Assembly: GCA_029240775.1 (NCBI GenBank)
Contig: JARDZQ010000137.1
Location: forward strand, 1 to 5,706
Length of the DNA stretch: 5,706 nucleotides
Direction of reading: 5' to 3'
Source: Rubrobacteraceae bacterium
Lineage (GTDB): Bacteria > Actinomycetota > Rubrobacteria > Rubrobacterales > Rubrobacteraceae
Numbering within the stretch: position 1 is the stretch's first letter; every line of letters begins with the position of its first letter. The position numbers and the translations under genes are program-made. Below the pieces are notes generated by a model, which saw only the letters and a program-made list of their open reading frames with translations, made no database searches and had not been told where the DNA came from. Shown here one piece after another: positions 1 through 4,591 of the stretch.

Positions 1-1257
1 ACAGAGTACCTGGAGACCTCGGGCCTGCTGGACTACCTGGAGAAGCTGAGGTTCGACGTGGTGGGCTACGGGTGCACGACGTGCATCGGGAACTCCGGAC
101 CGCTCCCCGAGGCCATAAGCGAGGCGGTCAACGAGAACGACCTCGTTGTCGCCTCGGTCCTCTCGGGCAACCGCAACTTCGAGGGACGCATAAACCCCGA
201 CGTGCGGGCCAACTACCTCGCCTCGCCACCGCTCGTCGTCGCCTACGCCCTGGCCGGGACGGTTGACGTGGACCTCGCCAACGATCCGCTAGGATACGGG
301 GAGGACGGCGAGCCCGTCTACCTCAAGGACATCTGGCCCTCGCAGGCCGAGGTGGCCGAGGAGATCGAGGGCGCTTTAGACCCGGAGATCTACACACGCC
401 AGTACGCGGACGTCTACACCGGCAACGAACAGTGGAACGAGGTGGACGTACCCTCGGGCGCCCTCTACGAGTGGGATCCCGACTCCACCTACATCCAGGA
501 GCCCCTCTTCTTCAAGGGCCTGAGCCCCGAGGCCGAAGACCTCGAGGACATACAGGGCGCCCGCGTCCTCGTCAAGGTTGGCGACTCTGTTACCACGGAC
601 CACATCTCGCCGGCCGGTGCGATCCCCTCGATGATGCCCGCAGGGCAGTACCTTATAAGCAAGGGCGTGGACCCGCGCGACTTCAACTCCTACGGCTCCA
701 GGCGCGGCAACCACGAGGTGATGGTGCGCGGCACCTTCGGCAACATACGTCTCAGGAACCAGCTCGTGGAGAAGGAAGGCGGCTACACCGTCCACCTCCC
801 GGACGGGGAGGAGACGACGATCTATGAGGCGAGCCTCGAATATGGGGAGGAAGGAGTGCCGCTTCTGGTGCTAGCGGGCAAGGAGTACGGGTCCGGCTCC
901 TCGCGCGACTGGGCCGCTAAGGGCTCGTTCCTGCTCGGCATCAAGGCCGTCATCGCCGAGAGCTTCGAGCGCATTCACCGCTCGAACCTGATCGGTATGG
1001 GCGTCCTCCCCCTCCAGTATGCGGAAGGCGAGAGCGCCGACACCCTGGGTCTGACCGGCAGAGAGTCCTTCGACATCTCGGGTCTCGCAGAGATCTCGCC
1101 CGGCGCCGAGCTGACCGTCAGGGCTACGGGCGACGACGGCGAGACCAAAGAGTTCAAGGTCAAGGCCCGCGTGGACTCGCCGGTCGAGGTCGAGTACCTG
1201 CTCAACGGCGGCATCCTGCAGACCGTCCTCAGGCAGCTCCTCAGGAGGGATAGCTAG
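1..1257 (+). CDS. acnA: Aconitate hydratase (AcnA type), 3' part of gene
   Basis: This is the C-terminal 418 residues of aconitase, the cytoplasmic [4Fe-4S] TCA-cycle enzyme that interconverts citrate and isocitrate through cis-aconitate. The frame is open from base 1, so the gene starts outside the window; AcnA proteins are usually about 900 residues, so roughly half is missing, including the first cluster cysteine. Residues counted from the window edge: GCTTCIGNSGP carries two cluster cysteines (C25, C28); SGNRNFEGR is the substrate-binding arginine segment (about 55-63); VTTDHISPAG (about 197-206) opens the swivelling domain 4; GSRRGN follows at about 232; GSGSSRDWAAKG (about 297-308) carries the active-site serine and arginine; RSNLIGMGVLPL lies at about 327. 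Placing the swivel domain at the C-terminus marks the AcnA/IRP type rather than AcnB. It ends in the usual GGILQTVLR tail. The next gene starts 10 bases after the stop, indicating an operon. No frameshift or missing visible catalytic motif is seen. Confidence 0.97.
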   Translation, partial: TEYLETSGLLDYLEKLRFDVVGYGCTTCIGNSGPLPEAISEAVNENDLVVASVLSGNRNFEGRINPDVRANYLASPPLVVAYALAGTVDVDLANDPLGYGEDGEPVYLKDIWPSQAEVAEEIEGALDPEIYTRQYADVYTGNEQWNEVDVPSGALYEWDPDSTYIQEPLFFKGLSPEAEDLEDIQGARVLVKVGDSVTTDHISPAGAIPSMMPAGQYLISKGVDPRDFNSYGSRRGNHEVMVRGTFGNIRLRNQLVEKEGGYTVHLPDGEETTIYEASLEYGEEGVPLLVLAGKEYGSGSSRDWAAKGSFLLGIKAVIAESFERIHRSNLIGMGVLPLQYAEGESADTLGLTGRESFDISGLAEISPGAELTVRATGDDGETKEFKVKARVDSPVEVEYLLNGGILQTVLRQLLRRDS

Positions 1258-1262
1258 GGAGG
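1256..1262 (+). promoter_or_regulatory. Ribosome binding site overlapping the acnA stop codon
   Basis: AGGGAGG begins inside the aconitase TAG stop and ends 5 bases before the GTG start at 1268. It fixes that GTG as the start of the dehydrogenase gene and suggests translational coupling. A second purine-rich AGGAGG lies at 1243-1248, inside the last aconitase codons, but it is too far away (19 bases) to serve this start. Confidence 0.75.
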
Positions 1263-1267
1263 CGGCC

Positions 1268-2224
1268 GTGCCCGGTAAGGTCCTCGTGACGCGTGAGATC
1301 CCCGAGGCCGGTCTCGGCCTCCTCGAAGGCTTCGACGTGACCGTCCTGCAGGAGCGGCCGCCGACCCGCGACGAGCTCCTCGAGGCCGTCCGCGGCGCGA
1401 GCGGCATCCTCGCCACGGCCACCGAGAAGATGGACGGCGAGGTCATGGACGCCGCCGGAGACGGGCTTCGGGTTATCGCCAACATGGCGGTCGGCTACGA
1501 CAACATAGACGTGGAGGCGGCCAGAGAGCGGGGTGTAGTCGTCACTAACACCCCCGGCGTCCTGGACGAGACGACCGCCGACGTAGCCTTCATGCTCGTG
1601 CTCGCGGCTGCGAGGAGGCTCGGCGAGGGCGAGCGGCTGCTGAGGGCCGGGAGGTGGGAGTGGTGGGGGCCGAAGCAGCTGCGGGGTCTCGACGTGTGGG
1701 GGAAGACCCTGGGCATCGTCGGCCTCGGGCGCATAGGCCGGGCCGTCGCTCGCCGGGGGAAGGGCTTCGGGATGCAGATCCTCTACCACAACCGATCCCG
1801 CAACGAGGACGCCGAGAGAGAGCTCGAGGCCCGATACCTTGACCTCGACGACCTCCTGCAGGAGAGCGACTTCGTCTCGATCCACACCCCCCTGACCGAC
1901 GAGACCAGGCATCTCATCAGCGAGAGGGAGCTCGGTCTCATGCGAGAGACCGCCGTCCTCGTGAACACCTCGCGCGGACCCGTGGTGGACGAGGGCGCTC
2001 TGGCCGGGGCCCTCGGAGAGGGACGCATCTTCGCCGCCGGGCTCGACGTGTACGAGGAAGAGCCGAAGGTGCACCCGAAGCTGCTGGAGCTCGAGAACGT
2101 AGTCCTCGCCCCACACATCGGCAGCGCCACCATCGAGACCCGCGACAAGATGGCGACGCTCGCGGCGGAGAACCTGGCAGCAGTGCTCCGGGGCGAGCAA
2201 CCCAGGACCCCGGTCGGGCCTTAG
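1268..2224 (+). CDS. D-2-hydroxyacid dehydrogenase, glyoxylate/hydroxypyruvate reductase type
   Basis: A complete 318-residue member of the D-isomer-specific 2-hydroxyacid dehydrogenase family, which reversibly reduces 2-oxoacids such as glyoxylate or hydroxypyruvate with NAD(P)H in the cytoplasm. The N-terminal catalytic half includes NMAVGYDNID (about 72-81) and a TPGVLDETTADVAF segment (about 95-108). The Rossmann nucleotide site GLGRIG is at 152-157. The catalytic triad expected for the family is present: R236 in NTSRGPVVDE, E265 in GLDVYEEEP and H283 in APHIGSAT. Length and motif spacing match glyoxylate reductases. After the second Rossmann strand the sequence is HNRSR (174-178); basic residues here are usually linked to NADPH preference, which is an inference. 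The GTG start is chosen because of the strong AGGGAGG 5 bases upstream. Co-transcription with aconitase hints at disposal or recycling of glyoxylate near the TCA/glyoxylate cycle, but other 2-oxoacids (for example phosphoglycerate-type or branched ones) are not excluded. Confidence 0.92.
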   Translation: MPGKVLVTREIPEAGLGLLEGFDVTVLQERPPTRDELLEAVRGASGILATATEKMDGEVMDAAGDGLRVIANMAVGYDNIDVEAARERGVVVTNTPGVLDETTADVAFMLVLAAARRLGEGERLLRAGRWEWWGPKQLRGLDVWGKTLGIVGLGRIGRAVARRGKGFGMQILYHNRSRNEDAERELEARYLDLDDLLQESDFVSIHTPLTDETRHLISERELGLMRETAVLVNTSRGPVVDEGALAGALGEGRIFAAGLDVYEEEPKVHPKLLELENVVLAPHIGSATIETRDKMATLAAENLAAVLRGEQPRTPVGP

Positions 2225-2327
2225 GGGCGTGAGGGTGCTTTCAGAGAGAGGAGCAAACCGCCTCTATTGAGGCTGCGACTGATTATCTAGTCGTCCCGGT
2301 GACTGGACCGAGGGAAAGGGATACGTT
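2225..2327 (+). promoter_or_regulatory. Spacer with small inverted repeats upstream of the amino acid dehydrogenase
   Basis: This 103-base gap is less GC-rich than its surroundings and contains two perfect 5-base inverted repeats. GCCTC-TATT-GAGGC (2260-2273) is a small hairpin with no T run after it. CGACT-8 bases-AGTCG (2276-2293) is palindromic around an AT-rich centre and could be an operator. No convincing -35/-10 pair was found. A purine-rich ribosome binding site (AGGGAAAGGG, 2311-2320) ends 7 bases before the ATG at 2328. The gap could hold a separate promoter for the next gene, or simply be an intra-operon spacer. Confidence 0.35.
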
Positions 2328-3452
2328 ATGGAAGCCAAGGCGACCGGATCGAGACCCATGTCGGCGCCCGTCTTCGACTATTTGCGTCGCTACAGGTTCA
2401 AGAAGGTCGTGTTGTGCAACGATACCGAAATCGGACTGCGGGCGGTAATCGCTATACACTCCACTGCTCTCGGTCCGGCGACCGGAGGCCTGCGCATGTG
2501 GACCTACCCCTCCGAAGAAGCGGCGATCATGGACGCCCTGAGGCTCGCCAGGGGCATGACCTACAAATACGCTGCGGCCGGCGTAAACCTCGGCGGCGGT
2601 AAGGCGGTGATCATCGGCGATCCCAGGAAGGACAAGAGCGAGGCGCTACTGCGGGCGATGGGGCGCATGATCGACCAGCTCGGCGGCGAGTACATAACCG
2701 GCGAAGACGTCGGCACGACGCTCGAGGACATGGAGACCGTCTACAGCGAGACCGACCACGTAGTCACCCTACCGGAGCACGCGGGCGGAGCGGGCGACAT
2801 CTCACCGGCTACCGCGCTGGGCTCCATCCAGGCCATGCGGGCCTGCGCCGAGAGGGCGTGGGGGACGCCGGAACTCGGAGGCAAGAGGGTGGCGCTCCAA
2901 GGGCTCGGGGTCGTCGGCAGCAAAGCGCTCGGAATGCTAGTGGAGGCCGGCGCCGAGGTGATCGTCGCCGACATCGACGAGGAGAAGGTGGAAAAAGCGC
3001 TACAGGAGTTCCAGGTGAAGGCGGTGGATCCTGAGGACATCTACGCCCAGGAGGTTGACATCTTCGCACCGTACGCACTAGGCGCCGTCATCAACGACGA
3101 CACCATCCCCCGGCTCAAAGCCAAGATCGTCGCCGGTGCTGCCAACAACATACTGGCCGAGGAGCGTCACGGGGACGAGCTCGAGCGGCGCGGCATTGTT
3201 TACGCGGTCGACTTCGTCGCTAACTCCGGGGGCACGGTCTTCGACACCGACCGCTACCGTAAAGGTGGGTTCCAGCCAGAGCGTGCCATGGCCAATGTGC
3301 GCCGCATCTTCGAGCGCATCGAGGAGATCTTCGCCATCGCCGACCGTGATCGGATTCCGTACTATGGCGCCGCGGAGCGCTTGGCTGAGGAGCGCATCGA
3401 GGCCATGAACAAGGTGCGCCTTCTGGGGCGGCCCGATACCGCGCACTACTAG
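2328..3452 (+). CDS. Leucine dehydrogenase-like Glu/Leu/Phe/Val dehydrogenase
   Basis: A complete 374-residue NAD-dependent amino acid dehydrogenase that interconverts an L-amino acid with its 2-oxoacid and ammonia; leucine/valine is the most likely substrate class. The N-terminal domain has LGPATGGLRMWTY (48-60) and MTYK with substrate-carboxylate lysine K80. It also has NLGGGKAVIIGDPRKD with catalytic lysine K92, and ITGEDVGTT with D127. The Rossmann site GLGVVG is at 192-197, followed by IVADIDEEK with an aspartate after the second strand, consistent with NAD use. Later come AGAANN (269-274) and DFVANSGG (295-302). These blocks closely match Bacillus leucine dehydrogenases from memory, with about 12 extra N-terminal residues. 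G125 replaces the alanine typical of leucine dehydrogenases and resembles phenylalanine dehydrogenases, while V297 is leucine/valine-like, so exact specificity is open. The ATG at 2328 is preferred over the ATG at 2358 because it has a purine-rich ribosome binding site. No 2-oxoacid dehydrogenase genes are adjacent. Confidence 0.93.
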   Translation: MEAKATGSRPMSAPVFDYLRRYRFKKVVLCNDTEIGLRAVIAIHSTALGPATGGLRMWTYPSEEAAIMDALRLARGMTYKYAAAGVNLGGGKAVIIGDPRKDKSEALLRAMGRMIDQLGGEYITGEDVGTTLEDMETVYSETDHVVTLPEHAGGAGDISPATALGSIQAMRACAERAWGTPELGGKRVALQGLGVVGSKALGMLVEAGAEVIVADIDEEKVEKALQEFQVKAVDPEDIYAQEVDIFAPYALGAVINDDTIPRLKAKIVAGAANNILAEERHGDELERRGIVYAVDFVANSGGTVFDTDRYRKGGFQPERAMANVRRIFERIEEIFAIADRDRIPYYGAAERLAEERIEAMNKVRLLGRPDTAHY

Positions 3453-3578
3453 GTGGCCTCGCGCATGGTCTTTGGCATTCACCATCCGACGAGCCAGCTG
3501 GGCCCTCGACCCCCAACCGCTAGCCGGCGATCTTGTGCCTGGAGCGTTGACGCGTCGCCTGCGGCACCTGAGTCTCTC

Positions 3579-3595
3579 CCGGGTGCGGCCACCGG
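3579..3595 (+). terminator. Possible weak terminator hairpin
   Basis: CCGG and TG pair with CA and CCGG around a CGGC loop, giving a 6-pair stem with one bulged G at 3583. A pyrimidine-rich stretch (about 3596-3628) follows, but there is no true T run. It sits between two gene blocks, about 130 bases after the dehydrogenase stop. It may end that transcript, but evidence is thin. Confidence 0.22.
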
Positions 3596-3675
3596 CTCTG
3601 CTCACCTTCTCTTCATCTACTGTTTCTGCACGCCAAGCTGCTCTATCAAGTGCGGTACTCGCACCCCATAACGTC

Positions 3676-3702
3676 TTGTGTTATACGCAAGTGGTATATG
3701 AT
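3676..3702 (+). promoter_or_regulatory. Candidate promoter for the hydrolase-cyclase genes, with overlapping inverted repeats
   Basis: TATGAT (3697-3702) matches the -10 consensus at five of six positions. TTGTGT (3676-3681) is a partial -35 with a 15-base spacer, which is shorter than ideal. Inverted repeats cover or abut it: GTGCG/CGCAC (3650-3664), ATAAC/GTTAT (3668-3684) and CTTGTG/CGCAAG with one mismatch (3675-3691). This is the clearest AT-rich island in the window and points to a regulated promoter about 85 bases before the GTG start at 3787. It was identified by eye only. Confidence 0.35.
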
Positions 3703-3773
3703 CGAGGATAAGTTCGCCGGCGTTGTTCTCTTCGTTTGCGAACGAGAATACGGGCCGCTCCGGCAGGGAGAGT

Positions 3774-3778
3774 AGGAG
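3774..3778 (+). promoter_or_regulatory. Ribosome binding site that decides the hydrolase start
   Basis: AGGAG lies 8 bases before the GTG at 3787 and 17 bases before the ATG at 3796. The spacing favours GTG. The resulting N-terminus, (M)RGMTFLGTGD, also matches the usual start of RNase Z-like proteins, in which the first beta strand begins a few residues after the initiator. Confidence 0.6.
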
Positions 3779-3786
3779 AAAACAGG

Positions 3787-4560
3787 GTGAGAGGTATGAC
3801 CTTTCTGGGGACTGGCGACTCTCTGAACCCGGAGCGGGCTCAGACCAGTGTAGCCGTGCCGCTCGCAAGTGACGAGACGATGCTGATCGATGCCTCCAGC
3901 GGCACTGTACTGCTCGGTCGCCTTGAGGCCGCTGGCATACCACTCGAATCCGTGCGGCACGTGTTCGTCAGCCACCGCCACTTCGACCACGTCGGCGGGC
4001 TAGCACCCCTGCTCATCGGCCTGGCGGCCTTTCCCGAGGCCTCTCTTACCGTCCATGCTGCATCAGAGACACTTCGAGCGTTGCGAGGATACCTTGGCCT
4101 GACGATCCCCGGCGCCGAGGACTGGTTGGGGAAGCGACTTGGCTGGCACGAGCTCGTCCCCGGCAAGCCTACCGAGGTGGGGGAGACGGAGGTTACCCCT
4201 TTCTTGATGAATCATGGCCTTGAGTGCGTGGGCTTCCGCGTCGCTCGAGCAGATTCCGTTGCGGTCTTCGCCGTCGATACCCGCCCTTGCCTGGAGGTCA
4301 TCGAGAACGCGAGCGGGGCCGAATTGCTCATCCACGATACGTATGGACCACAGAGCGCGGCCCAACAGGCGCATGCCATGGGACATTCGACCGCGACCGA
4401 TGCCGGTGAAGTGGCCCGCGCGGCCGGAGTGCTGCGCCTCGTTCTCACCCATCTACGCGCGAGCCGGTTCGTCGACCCGGAGGCGTTGGTGGCCGAGGCC
4501 GAGGCTGCCTTTGGAGGACCGGTGGATGCGGCGGAGGACCTCGATATAGTCCACTTCTGA
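3787..4560 (+). CDS. RNase Z-like metallo-beta-lactamase-fold hydrolase
   Basis: A complete 257-residue cytoplasmic MBL-fold metallohydrolase, predicted to cleave a phosphodiester with two bound metal ions. Motifs in order: FLGTGD (6-11); the metal-binding HxHxDH as H63, H65, D67, H68; H143 in MNHGLECVGF; D164 in AVDTRPC; IHDTY (182-186), the counterpart of the HEAT motif of tRNase Z; H200 in GHSTATDAG; and H222 in LTHLRASR. All metal ligands expected for the fold are present. The protein is shorter than typical bacterial tRNase Z (about 300 or more residues), and no glycine/proline-rich tRNA-binding arm is evident. A role in tRNA 3' maturation is therefore less likely than small-molecule or cyclic-nucleotide hydrolysis. 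An ATG at 3796 is an alternative start. It is followed after 31 bases by the cyclase gene, so the two are probably co-transcribed. Its arginine codons differ from the neighbours: no AGG in 15, and four CGA. Confidence 0.88.
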   Translation: MRGMTFLGTGDSLNPERAQTSVAVPLASDETMLIDASSGTVLLGRLEAAGIPLESVRHVFVSHRHFDHVGGLAPLLIGLAAFPEASLTVHAASETLRALRGYLGLTIPGAEDWLGKRLGWHELVPGKPTEVGETEVTPFLMNHGLECVGFRVARADSVAVFAVDTRPCLEVIENASGAELLIHDTYGPQSAAQQAHAMGHSTATDAGEVARAAGVLRLVLTHLRASRFVDPEALVAEAEAAFGGPVDAAEDLDIVHF

Positions 4561-4574
4561 GTCTCGAAGTTCTC

Positions 4575-4580
4575 GGGAGG
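4575..4580 (+). promoter_or_regulatory. Ribosome binding site of the cyclase-ATPase gene
   Basis: GGGAGG lies 11 bases before the ATG at 4592, slightly long spacing. No better in-frame start is closer. The next candidate, a GTG at 4601, would remove only three residues and leave the cyclase motifs intact. Confidence 0.5.
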
Positions 4581-4591
4581 ACGCAAAGCGG

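Larger units (their letters stand above)
3453..3786. other. Non-coding intergenic region
   Basis: These 334 bases separate the amino acid dehydrogenase from the hydrolase-cyclase pair. Open frames here (3453-3671 and 3472-3711) give low-complexity translations with no recognisable domain and no ribosome binding site, so no gene is called. The left two thirds is GC-rich and otherwise featureless apart from a weak hairpin at 3579-3595. The right third turns AT-rich and holds a promoter-like zone with small inverted repeats (3650-3702). A possible leader hairpin follows (TCGTT-TGCG-AACGA, 3732-3745), then the ribosome binding site of the next gene. No tRNA, repeat array or gene remnant was recognised. 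Confidence 0.6.

Noticed and set aside
871..1485. A minus-strand open frame spanning the aconitase/dehydrogenase junction; a similar one lies at 376-795.
   Set aside because: Low-complexity Arg/Ser/Pro-rich or featureless translations, opposite well-supported genes, with no family resemblance.
1241..2200. A 319-codon open frame on the minus strand opposite the hydroxyacid dehydrogenase.
   Set aside because: The translation has no recognisable domain, and the plus strand encodes a complete enzyme with full catalytic motifs. Long antisense frames are common in GC-rich DNA.
2260..2273. GCCTC-TATT-GAGGC considered as a terminator after the hydroxyacid dehydrogenase.
   Set aside because: Only a 5-pair stem and no T run follows, so it is noted only as an inverted repeat.
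2281..2286. GATTAT considered as a -10 box for the amino acid dehydrogenase.
   Set aside because: Only four of six consensus positions match, and no -35-like hexamer lies 16-18 bases upstream.
3453..3711. Two overlapping small plus-strand frames (3453-3671 and 3472-3711) in the intergenic region.
   Set aside because: No ribosome binding site, no recognisable motif, and unusual composition. They overlap each other and the candidate promoter.
3733..3744. CGTT-TGCG-AACG considered as a LexA (SOS) box.
   Set aside because: The arms are in the opposite order to the GAAC-4-GTTC pattern of Gram-positive LexA boxes.
3736..3786. A longer hydrolase starting at TTG 3736, adding 17 residues before the GTG at 3787.
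   Set aside because: No ribosome binding site precedes the TTG. The extra residues have no counterpart in RNase Z-like proteins, which begin just before the FLGTG strand. AGGAG at 3774-3778 points to GTG 3787.
3787..4560. Calling the hydrolase a genuine tRNase Z (rnz).
   Set aside because: It is shorter than usual, no glycine/proline-rich tRNA-binding arm is evident, and IHDTY replaces the HEAT motif. Only the fold and metal site are shared.
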